DNA of 64,000 nucleotides from Flavobacterium sp. HSC-32F16 (GTDB lineage Bacteria; Bacteroidota; Bacteroidia; Flavobacteriales; Flavobacteriaceae): contig NZ_JALKAC010000001.1 of the NCBI RefSeq assembly GCF_024171645.1, positions 372,001 through 436,000 on the forward strand. The letters are read 5' to 3'. This document shows positions 10,201-17,392 of the stretch, in pieces. A program made the position numbers and the translations under genes. Position 1 is the stretch's first letter. The number at the start of each line of letters is the position of its first letter. The notes beneath the pieces are model-generated. The model did not search any database. It saw only the letters and a program-made list of their open reading frames with translations, and was not told the DNA's origin.

Positions 10201-11259
10201 GATTATGACAGTCTGCAAATTAAAGTGGCTGTTGCCGATTTAAGTTTAGAAAAAACCGTCAGCAATAAAAACGCAAATGTAAACGAGGTCGTAACCTATA
10301 CCATACAAATCAACAACGAAGGGCCAGGTACAGCGACGGGAGTAGCTGTGGAAGATCTTATTCCTTTAGGTTTTTCTAATATCAGCAATATCAATAATGG
10401 AGGAATATTCAGTAAAAACATTATAAAATGGATTGACTTAACCGTTCCTGTCGGCGGGATCACCTTAAGTTATCAAACGACTGTTGCAATTCCGCATGGA
10501 TTGGATGCAAACGATTATTTAAATATTGCCCAGATAACGGCAAGCAATCAGTTTGATCCGGACAGTAAACCTAATAATGATAACGGCGATCAGAGCGAAG
10601 ATGATGAAGACTCAGAATTTGTAAATATTCCTTCAACAGATATTGCCATAAATAAAGAAGTAGATAAAACCGATGTTCCTATGGGCAGTGAAGTAATCTT
10701 TACCATTACTGCCGAAAATCTTGGAAACATAACAGCTACAAATGTTGAGGTCCAGGATATTCTTTCAAAAGGATATTTGTTAAACAGTTTCACCGTATCA
10801 GCCGGAACTTATAATAACACAACAGGCATCTGGGCCATTCCGATTGTAAATGCAGGAAGTTCTCAAACCTTAAACATTAATGCCAAAATACAAGATTTTA
10901 ATGATTACTTAAATACAGCTCAACTTGTAAAAATCGATCAGATTGATACCAATTCATCCAACAATCAGGATAGTGCATCCGTTTTGGCAAACTGTTTGAA
11001 AATTTACAATGAATTTTCTCCAAACGACGACGGGCAAAACGATACTTTCTATATCGATTGTATCACACAATATCCAGATAATCAATTAGAAATATTCAAC
11101 CGCTGGGGTAATTTGGTGTATTACAAAAAAGGATATGATAATAGTTGGGATGGAAAATCCGACGGATCTGCCAAAACACTTCCTGAAGGTACTTATTTCT
11201 ACGTTCTCGATCTCGGAAACGGTTCGGCTAAAAAATCCGGATGGCTTTATTTAAAATAA
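1231..11259 (+). CDS. Giant secreted adhesin-like protein, PKD-like and DUF11 repeats, T9SS type-B sorting domain
   Basis: A 3342-residue exported protein. Residues 1-30 are a Sec signal ending in NTFAQ. Residues about 31-1418 carry roughly 15 PKD-like beta-sandwich repeats, each opening with NAGPDQ-type motifs and containing GTW or W-x-Q-x-SGP. Residues about 1419-3250 carry 14 DUF11-type repeats (TIGR01451-like; ADLSLTK, GxxVTFxxxVTNxGP, TDLLPSGY), each ending in an acidic DPDSTPNN-x-TEDDY stretch. Residues about 3258-3342 form the gliding-motility-associated C-terminal domain (NEFSPNDDG, FNRWGNLVY, LPEGTYFYVLDL), the type-B T9SS sorting signal. The PorP/SprF and OmpA genes follow at once, the usual arrangement for such proteins. 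Export to the cell surface by T9SS is well supported; adhesion is inference. Confidence 0.9.
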   Translation: MERSIHIKNHFKKLFCTVFILSFYSINTFAQNCTVNAGVLNITICETDAVVLEGNTPSPIVGNVLWTQISGPAVVINTPNNPTTTISGYTGGNTYIFRYSATCGDGISTYQDKVVNVQPITIANAGSNITSCPNNSGTLTITANAPQNTGETAYWEIVGANNAGVVINFPNLPTSTITLPESNCGTTTLQWVIEGPEYSSGQRCRTTSQITVTNYGGVKPVSAGADQTLSNCYTTKQSTNLNGTYGGCGLNGQKGQWTFVSGPNTPTIGSSNSNDTQISNLVQGTYTFRWTVTGPCASGNDLVTITVPAATQDVTTLSGGDENIFFCDNTINQVTLTAQTPLYAGETVQWTQIEGDTGAVIVSPTNPTTLVTTISDSGDPYRFRYTLTNNNTGCVFTKDYIVQFNSSARTILANNGEDLIGSCNATVFTIPLTVTGTGYNQYRIVSGPTASPLGPFPTALTNIGNSLTLTLTTSGEYIVEFIRKQDGSLPIACDYGFDSLNILVSGEPTPSNAGSDVSLPCGDTSTLLSGVATEEGMHFWSQLSGPNDSVIVDPFSVDTQVTGLVPGTYVFEYITKGGGAKCGFSVSTVSIYVSGSTLGVTDAGLNQIVCANSQVPLTATSVLNGEIGTWSQVSGPSTITFSNVNDPNAVATGFTTASSSYELQWTVSYLHPGPSCSAAISDTVIISTNNAAASSSSDAGPDACYPSGTSSFNLSGNTPEALETGLWTVIPSTGVIIADASDPNTMVTVPGNGTYLFTWAIETAARLCEPNRSSVSVTIANTPPTANAGPDQEICGNIITMAATPSSGGIGIWTRISGVGGYTISDEHDPNAVFTFAYSGFYIFRWTINADVCGEAFDDINLTIGIPPIAANAGPDQNICNSTSITMAGSTYDSFFESGQWSVLTGAPNQPNIVNPSSPNTVINGLAAGTYTFRWTITAKSVFLCQGTFDDVLVVVAPAAIAGTDQNYCDVTSIQLKGNENSTGTWTLASTTGNNNDVVITQSPPNSYVANATVVPGNSYVFTYTTSAVNFPAGGTCLGSSDSVNITIFSGASIDPNAGADQTLCISDVGGIAAMSGNAAPADVTAVEWRFVYQPTGSVAAITNPNNPLTTVTNLTVPGLYILEWVFENNSCRTLSDIVRIEMNAAPSIADAGPDDTAACQTTYQTAAVPPAIGIGKWTFASPGDDPSGGAVIINNPNSPTTTLSNITTLGTYRLTWTVTNGPFTSPSSCRPSSDIVEITFNDAPPSIANAGADQELCDVDTVTMAAQAVASGLGTWTQISGPNTANIASPNNESSLMLGLVPGTYEFLWTVTTLNLNGCISQDSVIVTIYDLPSTANAGTDQTIPQFSPVSMNAITPTVGTGQWTQVSGPSIVGFTDETSPTTAITGTVYGTYVLRWTVSNGNCAVSSDTVTLTILSVADLELTKSISPVTGNAGDIVTFNIQVFNNNSLGGTVDATGVSVRDYIPSGYTIVPGSANFAGQYNLGDNTITWNNLTVPAGNRITLTFQAVIQSTGSYLNIAEIIASNQFDPDSTPNNNILAEDDQDDAAILLDVADLSLQKTVSPTTVSINDNVVFTIRVTNSGPNNASGITVSDHLPSGYTYVSDNGAGKFNNTTGIWNVGNLNNGNSLTLQITAKVSVATAANYINNAEIQTAHQVDPDSTPGNGIPEDDIANANVTLKSADLELTKSVTPTSAAAGQQVDFTINVINKGPGNVTGVNVQDIIPVGYTLIAGSVSNGGLYQVATASIDWNNIILASDANINLTFSAIVNPQGSYVNTAQITASDLPDPDSTPNNNAATEDDQDNAEITFISPSADLSLVKNVVAGNTGPVMGSQVSFELVITNSGPNNASGVQVTDLLPSGFEFVNYSSSAGIYNDVTGLWNVGSVDVGVSESLIIDAKVLPTGIYKNIAQVTASNLPDTDSTPNNDDGDQSEDDEDNTLITPTQPISDVSLTKSVNNPIPLVGSQVIFEIIVTNNGPQDNTGVQVTDLLPSGYTYNSFTVSTGAFNPATGVWTIGNLVNGKIETLQIMAAVNGSGNYLNSSEITGAGLPDPDSAPNNGITTEDDYAEVITIPITLSSDLSLSKTVNNPTPLIGSQVIFEVVVTNNGPQNNTGVQVTDILPSGYTFVGFTVSTGTYNSTSGIWTVGNLADGNSETLQIVASVNNTGAYTNTAEVTASDLSDPDSTPNNGIITEDDYAEASTVPVLLSADLSLTKTVNNSTPLIDSQVTFSIEINNAGPQETNGVTVTDLLPSGYTYVSYSTTIGTYTPTTGLWNVGTLPVAASHTLQINATVNAVGNYLNTAEVTASSASDPDSTPNNGGTTEDDYAEAAITPTNQSSDLSLTKTVNSITPIIGSQVIFEVIVTNSGPHDNTGVQVTDLLPSGYTYNNFTISTGTYNPVTGIWTVGNLINGKSETLQITATVNLTGNYLNTAEITAAGFPDPDSTPDNGITTEDDYGSVVTLPINQAANLSLTKTVNNPTPLAGSLVTFEIAATNSGPQNAASVEVTDLLPNGYTYNSFTATKGTYNKNTGKWNIGSLLNGDSQTLQITAVVNAAGNYTNIAEVTASSLPDPNSTPNNGIPTEDDYAEATITPSQAIADLSLGKAVVGGNLSPIFGATVTFEVTVKNNGPQNATGVKVIDLLPSGYEYIVYSSTSGQYFNTTGIWDVGTIPNGGSESLLISAKVNLAGNYQNAAEVYASNELDSDSTPNNNTSGEDDISSVLLSPVPAVADLSIEKNVINNNLTPAVGSQISFSVTVTNSGPSIAAGVTIRDILPSGYEFIFFNSTSGAYDHTTGLWSPGVILPGNSHTLLINVFVKSPTGTPNEYLNSAEIINSNQFDPDSTPGNGITTEDDYDSISVTPVIVTADLSISKTALNQDTVHDVGSTVIFTVTVTNNGPADASGVMVKDLLPAGFTYLTSSPTSGLYNYVTGVWNAGSITAGTDQSLDIYTTVNPPSEAANQYSNTTEIIASNLPDPDSTPNNGVTTEDDYDSLQIKVAVADLSLEKTVSNKNANVNEVVTYTIQINNEGPGTATGVAVEDLIPLGFSNISNINNGGIFSKNIIKWIDLTVPVGGITLSYQTTVAIPHGLDANDYLNIAQITASNQFDPDSKPNNDNGDQSEDDEDSEFVNIPSTDIAINKEVDKTDVPMGSEVIFTITAENLGNITATNVEVQDILSKGYLLNSFTVSAGTYNNTTGIWAIPIVNAGSSQTLNINAKIQDFNDYLNTAQLVKIDQIDTNSSNNQDSASVLANCLKIYNEFSPNDDGQNDTFYIDCITQYPDNQLEIFNRWGNLVYYKKGYDNSWDGKSDGSAKTLPEGTYFYVLDLGNGSAKKSGWLYLK
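7081..9030 (+). repeat. Five tandem DUF11-coding units of exactly 390 bp
   Basis: Within the adhesin gene, the first codons of successive repeats (GAT or AAT of SDVSL, SDLSL, ADLSL, SDLSL, ANLSL) fall at 7081, 7471, 7861, 8251 and 8641, and the next unit starts at 9031, giving an unbroken 390-bp (130-residue) period. The preceding and following units are 402 and 396 bp. Units 5, 6 and 8 of the protein are especially alike. This is the part of the gene where unequal recombination is most likely to have worked. Confidence 0.85.
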
Positions 11260-11287
11260 AACAGGATAACCAAAATAAGAATTGGCT

Positions 11288-12211
11288 ATGATTAAAAATA
11301 TAAAAAAGATTTTCACAATCATTACGATGCTTTCTGTATTTGGTGTTGCTGCACAGCAAGATCCGCAATACACCCAGTATATGTACAATACGCTTAGTGT
11401 AAACTCAGCGTATGCCGGCTCATTAGGACATTTGGCCATAACCGGAATATACAGAACACAATGGGTTGGTCTGGAAGGAGCACCAAATACACAATCCTTT
11501 ACCTTAGATACTCCAATTGCAAAAAAGACAGGACTGGGTTTATCTGTTGTTAGTGAAGAAATCGGTCCATCTGAAGAACAATATATCGATGCTAATTTCT
11601 CTTATACTATACAATCCGGACAGACTCACAAATTGTCTTTTGGAATTAAAGGCGGCGGAAGAGTCATTAACATCGACTGGACAAAAGGAAGCCATAAAGA
11701 TCCTGACGTACAGTTTCGCGAAAACATTACCAACAAATTCCTTCCGGTTGTAGGCGCGGGATTATACTGGCATGGTGAAAGAGATTATATTGGAGTTGCC
11801 ATTCCTAACTTTTTAACCCGCGAAAGATATAATTATGATGATATAGCAGATGATCTTGTAAACGAAAGAATGCACGTTTACTTAATTGGAGGAATTGTTT
11901 TTGACCTTTCGGCGCATACTAAATTTAAACCAGCAGCATTGGTTAAATACGTGACTGGTGCGCCCCTGATTGCTGATTTTTCTGCCAATTTCATGTTCAA
12001 CAATGCTTTTACACTTGGTGCATCCTATCGTACGGGAGATTCTGTAAGTGCAATGGCTTCTTTGCAAATTACACCGCAGTTTCTCGTAGGTTATGCGTAT
12101 GATTATACCACAACCGAACTGCAAACGTACAACAGCGGTACGCATGAAATAATGCTTCGATTTGAATTAGTGTCTCGTAAAAAGGGATTAAAATCTCCCA
12201 GATTCTTTTAA
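11288..12211 (+). CDS. PorP/SprF family type IX secretion partner protein
   Basis: A 307-residue outer-membrane protein. The ATG at 11288 gives a clean signal peptide ending in VAAQQ; an in-frame TTG six bases upstream is less likely. The mature start DPQYTQYMYN and the following NSAYAGS and TQWVGLEGAPNT are hallmark PorP/SprF motifs, and the rest is a beta-strand-rich barrel. SprF-type proteins are needed for surface delivery or anchoring of their cognate type-B CTD substrate (SprF for SprB in Flavobacterium johnsoniae). Its place 28 bp after the giant adhesin gene and 11 bp before the OmpA gene makes it the probable dedicated partner of that adhesin. Confidence 0.9.
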   Translation: MIKNIKKIFTIITMLSVFGVAAQQDPQYTQYMYNTLSVNSAYAGSLGHLAITGIYRTQWVGLEGAPNTQSFTLDTPIAKKTGLGLSVVSEEIGPSEEQYIDANFSYTIQSGQTHKLSFGIKGGGRVINIDWTKGSHKDPDVQFRENITNKFLPVVGAGLYWHGERDYIGVAIPNFLTRERYNYDDIADDLVNERMHVYLIGGIVFDLSAHTKFKPAALVKYVTGAPLIADFSANFMFNNAFTLGASYRTGDSVSAMASLQITPQFLVGYAYDYTTTELQTYNSGTHEIMLRFELVSRKKGLKSPRFF

Positions 12212-12222
12212 AACTATGATTT

Positions 12223-14151
12223 ATGGAAAGAAGAATTACCATACTCCTATTTCTGCTGATACAATTCGTTTATTCGCAGACCAAAAACAAATCGGCCGAT
12301 GCCTTGTTTGATAAAATGTATTATATCGAGGCGGCAAAATCGTATGAATTGTCTATAAAAGGCGGAGACGTTTCAAAAGAAATTCTGCAGCGTGCCGGAG
12401 ATGCACATTATTTTAATACTCAAATGACGAGCGCCAGTAAATGGTACGGAAAACTGCTTGCAGATTATTCAAACGAAGTTTCGCCAGAATACTATTTTAG
12501 ATATGCTCAATCTTTACAGGGAATTCAGAATTATGACCTGGCAAAAAAATGGATGAAAAGCTTTTCTGAAAAACAAAAAGCAACAGATTCCAAGGCTCAG
12601 AATTTTTCACTTAAATCCGTAACTCTCGAAGATATCAAGAAAATAAAACCGCAGTTTATACTAGAAAATCTCGAAATCAATTCGGCTTATTCTGATTTTG
12701 GTCCTATGTTTTACAAAGGCGATTTGGTATATTCTACAACCGTAGATTCTTCTTATCTAAAAACAGCAAAATACGGCTGGAACGATCAGCCTTATTTAAA
12801 CCTGCAGTTAGGAAAAATAAGTTCAACGCTGACTAATGTTACTTTTAAAGAACGTTTTGGAAAGGAAATTACAACTCAATTTCATGAAGCCTGCGTCGCT
12901 TTTTCTCCAGATGAAAAAACTATTTATTTTACCCGAAATAATTACAGCGGAAAACTAAAAAGAGACAGCAAAGGCATCAATAACTTAAAAATATATTCGG
13001 CGAAAGCGGTAGAAAACAGCAACGGAACCGTTCGATGGGAAAACGTAAAAGAGCTTCCATTCAACAGCGACAATTATTCTGTCGGACAGCCTTCTGTAAG
13101 CAGAGACGGAAAAAAATTATATTTCGTTTCAGATATGCCCGGAACGATTGGTGCTGCAGACATTTTTGTAGTGGATATTTTAGATGAAGAACAATATTCG
13201 AACCCGAAGAATTTAGGCGAAAAAATAAATACCAGCGGACGCGAAATGTTTCCGTTTATAACCGATAAGGCGTTGTATTTTTCTTCGGATGGTTTTTTAG
13301 GTTTAGGCGGACTTGATGTTTTTGAAAGCCGATTAAACGACGGAATATTCGATTCTCCAAACAATCTTGGCGAACCATTAAATAGTAATCGAGACGATTT
13401 TGGTTATATCGTAAACGAAAATACCAACAAAGGTTTTGTATGTTCAAACAGAAAAACAGGAAAAGGCGACGATGATATTTATTCTTTCGAAAGAAGCTGT
13501 ACACAAGCTATTGAAGGTTATGTTTTTGATGCAATATCCAACAACAAAATTGCCGGAGCCATTGTAACACTCAAAAAAAATGAAAATCAAAAAGTCGACG
13601 AAACCGTTTCTAAAATTGATGGAAAATTCGAATTCAGCGAAAATATCAATTGCAATACACCTTATACAATTGAAGCTTCAAAAGATAACTTTGCGACAAG
13701 TTTCAAAGCGATTATTACTCCAGAAAACTCCAGTATAACACAAGTTCCTATTGGTCTTGATCCGTCGTTGATAGAACGAAAAGATGGTTTGCTGAAAATC
13801 AAAATCGGCATTATTTTCTTTGATTTGGATAAATCAGATGTTCGTTATGATGCTGCCATTGAACTAAACAAAGTCGTTTTGTTAATGAGCCAATATCCAA
13901 GTGTTGTCATTAAAATTGAATCTCATACCGATTCCCGTGCCAATGACCAATATAATCTTGAACTTTCTGACCTACGAGCCAAGGCAACCCGTAATTATAT
14001 TATTTCGCAGGGAATTGCTCCTGAAAGAATCGAAAGTGCCATTGGGCATGGAGAAACGCAGCTTATCAATAACTGCTCAAACGGTGTTCCCTGTACCGAA
14101 GCACAACATCAAATGAACAGAAGAAGCGAGTTTATTATTACTAAGATGTGA
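12223..14151 (+). CDS. OmpA-family outer-membrane protein with PD40 propeller
   Basis: A 642-residue exported protein with a short signal peptide ending in VYSQ. Residues about 20-130 look like TPR-type helices. Residues about 150-430 hold WD40-like (PD40) blades such as CVAFSPDEKTIYFTRN and PSVSRDGKKLYFVSDMP. Residues about 435-515 resemble a carboxypeptidase-regulatory-like beta-sandwich. Residues about 525-642 are an OmpA C-terminal domain with the peptidoglycan-binding SHTDSRA and LSDLRAKATRNYI motifs. This architecture is common beside T9SS type-B substrates and PorP/SprF genes, where it may tie the surface complex to the cell wall. It is the last gene of the three-gene unit. Confidence 0.9.
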   Translation: MERRITILLFLLIQFVYSQTKNKSADALFDKMYYIEAAKSYELSIKGGDVSKEILQRAGDAHYFNTQMTSASKWYGKLLADYSNEVSPEYYFRYAQSLQGIQNYDLAKKWMKSFSEKQKATDSKAQNFSLKSVTLEDIKKIKPQFILENLEINSAYSDFGPMFYKGDLVYSTTVDSSYLKTAKYGWNDQPYLNLQLGKISSTLTNVTFKERFGKEITTQFHEACVAFSPDEKTIYFTRNNYSGKLKRDSKGINNLKIYSAKAVENSNGTVRWENVKELPFNSDNYSVGQPSVSRDGKKLYFVSDMPGTIGAADIFVVDILDEEQYSNPKNLGEKINTSGREMFPFITDKALYFSSDGFLGLGGLDVFESRLNDGIFDSPNNLGEPLNSNRDDFGYIVNENTNKGFVCSNRKTGKGDDDIYSFERSCTQAIEGYVFDAISNNKIAGAIVTLKKNENQKVDETVSKIDGKFEFSENINCNTPYTIEASKDNFATSFKAIITPENSSITQVPIGLDPSLIERKDGLLKIKIGIIFFDLDKSDVRYDAAIELNKVVLLMSQYPSVVIKIESHTDSRANDQYNLELSDLRAKATRNYIISQGIAPERIESAIGHGETQLINNCSNGVPCTEAQHQMNRRSEFIITKM

Positions 14152-14268
14152 CAATAGCCAAAAAAACAATCATTATTGTATGCAATAGATAATTAGATTT
14201 TGATGCACATGTTCTTGTTATCTTACAAATTTGCTTGGAAATAACCTGACTGAAGTTGATTTGGCAAG

Positions 14269-15024
14269 TCACCAACCTTCTTGAAGTCCATCCTGAAGCG
14301 CAATTTTATATTTCTCTATATTGAACCTATAAAGATGTGGTGCTTTATGTGCCTTACCTTCCATTCTTGGTTCATCCATTTTATCTAAAATATCATACTT
14401 CATCATTTTTCTATAAAAATTTCCTCGATTTAGTTTTTTACCGAGGATAATTTCATAAAGTCTTTGCAATTCCGGCATTGTAAATTCTTCAGGAAGAAGA
14501 TTATAACCAATGGGCTTATAATTGAGTTCCTTTCGAAGATTTAGTAATGCCTGATCTAAAATTATTTTATGATCCATCATCATAGTCGGAAGATCATTGA
14601 TATCAATCCATTCGCAGATACTTGAAAAAACGTCAACAACAGGATTTACTTTTTCATAATCGGCCAGGGCATAAAAGCCTAAAGAAATAAAACGCTGTTT
14701 ATTCCACAAATCATCTTCATAATCTTTAAAGAAATCTTCGCTTCTATCAGCATCGGCAAAAACACTAAACTGCTGTAAATAAATATCATTTGCTCCTGTT
14801 CTGTCTGTCAATATTCTTTTTGCAGCTTCTTTTATATCTTCTTCTTTTCTAATATATCCTCCTGGCAATGACCAAAGTTCCTGATCTTTTAGTTTTACCA
14901 ATAACACCTTCATATTAGAAGTATTATAACCAAAAACAACACAATCAATTGACAAATGTGGTAAATATTCATTCCAGGCTGTTCGCGAAAATTCTTCGAC
15001 AAGCTGTTTTAATGTGCTTTCCAT
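14269..15024 (-). CDS. Nudix-fold transcriptional regulator with degraded Nudix box
   Basis: A 251-residue protein. Residues about 20-150 form a Nudix fold (WSLPGGYIRKEEDI) and residues about 170-250 a winged-helix DNA-binding part (FTMPELQRLYEIILG, NRGNFYRKM), the layout of NrtR/AraR-like Nudix regulators in Bacteroidota. The Nudix signature GX5EX7REUXEEXGU is broken: after R70 the three metal-binding glutamates read I71, D74 and R75. Hydrolase activity is therefore unlikely, and ligand sensing (a sugar derivative or nucleotide) is the better guess. It stands alone, converging with the OmpA gene and upstream of the redox operon on the same strand, so its target genes are not obvious. Confidence 0.8.
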   Translation of the reverse strand: MESTLKQLVEEFSRTAWNEYLPHLSIDCVVFGYNTSNMKVLLVKLKDQELWSLPGGYIRKEEDIKEAAKRILTDRTGANDIYLQQFSVFADADRSEDFFKDYEDDLWNKQRFISLGFYALADYEKVNPVVDVFSSICEWIDINDLPTMMMDHKIILDQALLNLRKELNYKPIGYNLLPEEFTMPELQRLYEIILGKKLNRGNFYRKMMKYDILDKMDEPRMEGKAHKAPHLYRFNIEKYKIALQDGLQEGW

Positions 15025-15070
15025 TTATATGACTTCTTTGTGACAAAATAACTGGTCACTTTGTTATCGT

Positions 15071-15547
15071 TTATTTATTATACTCGTTTTCACTAACTGC
15101 TTCCAGCCAAACCGTTTCTCCTTTTTCTCTTCCCGTAATTGCAGCCTGAATAAATTTAGCAGCAGCACTCGCACCATGCCAATGCGGAACATCTGCTGGG
15201 CATTTAATAACATCTCCTTTATTTACAATAACTTTTGGACTTCCTTTTTCCTGATAATAACCAACTCCATCAAGAGCCAAGATGATTTGACCAGCAGGAT
15301 GACTGTGCCATTTGGTTCTTGCACCAGGTTCGAATGTTACGCTTCCAACCGCATTTTGATTAATGCTGTCTGCCTGCACCAGATTATTCAGCCAGACTTC
15401 TCCTGTAAAATTAGTATTTGTGATTTTTTCTCCTTTTGGAAAAATCATATTTGAATCTGCTTTTTTATTATTGCAGGAAATCATTCCTATTGCAATGCAG
15501 CATATAGAAACTATTAGTATAGCTTTTTTCAAATTCATATTTTTCAT
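15071..15547 (-). CDS. Cupin-domain lipoprotein
   Basis: A 158-residue protein with a lipoprotein signal (lipobox IGMISC). The cupin barrel shows the metal-binding pattern in WHSHPAGQI, followed by the second motif near GDVIKCPADVPHWHG. Small cupins of this type are often encoded next to, or fused to, carboxymuconolactone decarboxylase-like domains, as here. It is the last gene of the minus-strand operon, 43 bp after the alpha/beta hydrolase. The metal ligands are intact, so a metal-dependent enzyme or small-molecule binder in the periplasm is plausible. The substrate is unknown. Confidence 0.8.
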   Translation of the reverse strand: MKNMNLKKAILIVSICCIAIGMISCNNKKADSNMIFPKGEKITNTNFTGEVWLNNLVQADSINQNAVGSVTFEPGARTKWHSHPAGQIILALDGVGYYQEKGSPKVIVNKGDVIKCPADVPHWHGASAAAKFIQAAITGREKGETVWLEAVSENEYNK

Positions 15548-15590
15548 TATTTCTTTGTTTTTTCATGATAACTATATCCGACTAATACTC

Positions 15591-16643
15591 TTAAAGATTA
15601 CTTTCAAAAAATCCTTTTAATTTATTTACAGCTTGTAATACATATTCCGGCTTCCAGTAAGTTTGAATATGAGTTGCTCCTTCAATCACAAATAACTCTT
15701 TGTTTTTAGCATTCGCGGCTTTACTGAAAGCTTCATCAGTCATATACTTTGTATCGGCTTTACTTCCCGCCATCATCAAAAGCGGCTGATCAATCAAATC
15801 CATATTTGTTGCGGCATCCCAGGTCATTAAATCCAGAAGACTGCTCATGGTGTATAGAAATGTCGAATTGGGATGCGCATAAGTTCTGTAATAATACACG
15901 TAGCCTTCACGATATAAATCTGTTGAGGTTTTTGCAATTTCTTCATCTGTTACACTTGCTACGCCAGCGTATAGGATCTTCCCTCCTTCAGCTTCCTGCT
16001 CGCGTGCATCAGAAGCTTTTTTAAGACGTTCCTGAATAGTTGTCAATTGAGAATTTTGAAAACCATTGCGTCTTACTTCACCTGAGTTGAACATACTCAG
16101 CGTAGCAGCTGCTTTAAAACGTTTGTCTGATTGTACCGCTTTCAAAGTATAGCCGCCACCGCCGCAAATTCCTAAAACTCCCAGACGATTTACATCTACT
16201 CCAGCATACTGCGTAATAAAATCAGCCATACCATGAATATCTTCTATTCTATTTGCAGGTTTGTCTGTATGACGAGGTTCTCCACCGCTTGCGCCCTGAT
16301 ATGCTGCATCGGCCGTAATGGTTATGTAACCTGATTCTGCTAATCGCTGTGCATACAATCCGGCTGTCTGTTCTTTTATACCGCCGTTAGGATGTGCAAC
16401 CACAACTGCCGGATATTTTTTTGAAGCGTCGTAATTAGCGGGGGTATATACATTGGCCGTGATATTAATTCCGTTAAGTTTATAAGCAACAGGATGAATA
16501 TTTACTTTTCCTTTTTCATTTTTGGTTATAGCTCCATCATAAACCAATGTAAATGGATTTTGCTCATATTTCTTTTGAGCAGATTGTGCATTTGCCATGT
16601 CTATAAATGAAATTAATACGATTAGAAATTTTATGTTTTTCAT
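15591..16643 (-). CDS. Secreted alpha/beta hydrolase, dienelactone hydrolase-like
   Basis: A 350-residue protein with a signal peptide ending in ANAQS. The fold shows the oxyanion region VVVAHPNGG, the nucleophile elbow GICGGGGYTLKA with cysteine rather than serine, an acid in GSKADTKYM and a histidine in EGATHIQTYW. A Cys-Asp-His triad is typical of dienelactone hydrolase relatives. The insert between the elbow and the acid is long and probably forms a lid. It lies 13 bp after the carboxymuconolactone decarboxylase-like gene in the same operon, so both may act on the same ring-cleavage or lactone-like compound outside the cytoplasm. Confidence 0.82.
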   Translation of the reverse strand: MKNIKFLIVLISFIDMANAQSAQKKYEQNPFTLVYDGAITKNEKGKVNIHPVAYKLNGINITANVYTPANYDASKKYPAVVVAHPNGGIKEQTAGLYAQRLAESGYITITADAAYQGASGGEPRHTDKPANRIEDIHGMADFITQYAGVDVNRLGVLGICGGGGYTLKAVQSDKRFKAAATLSMFNSGEVRRNGFQNSQLTTIQERLKKASDAREQEAEGGKILYAGVASVTDEEIAKTSTDLYREGYVYYYRTYAHPNSTFLYTMSSLLDLMTWDAATNMDLIDQPLLMMAGSKADTKYMTDEAFSKAANAKNKELFVIEGATHIQTYWKPEYVLQAVNKLKGFFESNL

Positions 16644-16656
16644 TAATTTAATACTT

Positions 16657-17382
16657 TTAAAATTTGCTTTTTGTTTTTAGCACTTCGTCTAAGACTTTTT
16701 GAGCTTCTGTAGATTCTTTAGTTCCAATGGTTTTTTCAATCACAATTATAAATTCTTGCAGCTGACTTGGCTTTAAGCCAACATTCATACAAATATTTAA
16801 GTGTGATTTCAGCATTGGTTCTACATCTCCTATTGCTGCCAATACTGATATTGTTACCAGTTCTCTTTCAGCATAAGTTAGAACATCGCGTTCAAAAATA
16901 GCTGCAAAAAGATGCTCCTTAAGAAATTGATCGATCTCAGGTGAAAAGGCTGAATATCCTGTTTTTGGTCCGTCTTGTTTTGTTCCGGTGAGTTTAGCCA
17001 AGACATTCTGTCCTCTCTCGTATTTGCTGGTTTCTTCTTTTATAGGAGACGCTTCCTTTCCTACACTATCAATAATACCTTTTGCTTTTCTTTCTTCCAA
17101 AACAGTCATGAAAGTCTGCAATCCTCGAATACTTCTTGGAAATCCGCAATAAGCATAAAGATGAACTATAACTTCCTTGACTTCATTAATGGTCAAACCT
17201 GAATCAAGTCCTGCATTTAATTCTTCTTTAAGCTTTAATAAATCGCCTTTAGATGTTGTTGAAGCTATCCGAATAATTGCTGTTTCTTTATTATTTAAGT
17301 TTTGATTCATAGTTGTATGAGCATTCATAATTGAAGTTATAAATAATGTAATTGCAAATAATGTTTTTAAAAGTGATTTCAT
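16657..17382 (-). CDS. Secreted carboxymuconolactone decarboxylase-family protein, two CMD domains
   Basis: A 241-residue protein with an N-terminal signal sequence (about residues 1-22, ending near NAHT). Two CMD/AhpD-type helical domains are visible: residues about 45-105 (GLTINEVKEVIVHLYAYCGFPRS) and about 145-230 (LTYAERELVTISVLAAIGD, SHLNICMNVGLKPSQLQE). The AhpD CxxC redox pair is absent; each domain keeps one cysteine at or near that position. Most family members are cytoplasmic, so an exported version is unusual. It lies between the flavodoxin lipoprotein (10 bp) and the dienelactone-type hydrolase (13 bp). Decarboxylase activity is not established by the sequence. Confidence 0.83.
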   Translation of the reverse strand: MKSLLKTLFAITLFITSIMNAHTTMNQNLNNKETAIIRIASTTSKGDLLKLKEELNAGLDSGLTINEVKEVIVHLYAYCGFPRSIRGLQTFMTVLEERKAKGIIDSVGKEASPIKEETSKYERGQNVLAKLTGTKQDGPKTGYSAFSPEIDQFLKEHLFAAIFERDVLTYAERELVTISVLAAIGDVEPMLKSHLNICMNVGLKPSQLQEFIIVIEKTIGTKESTEAQKVLDEVLKTKSKF

Positions 17383-17392
17383 TTTTATCTAT

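Noticed and set aside
1231..11259. Many long antisense open frames in the adhesin gene.
   Set aside because: They mirror the repeat codon pattern and lack starts, signals or homology. The sense protein is coherent throughout.
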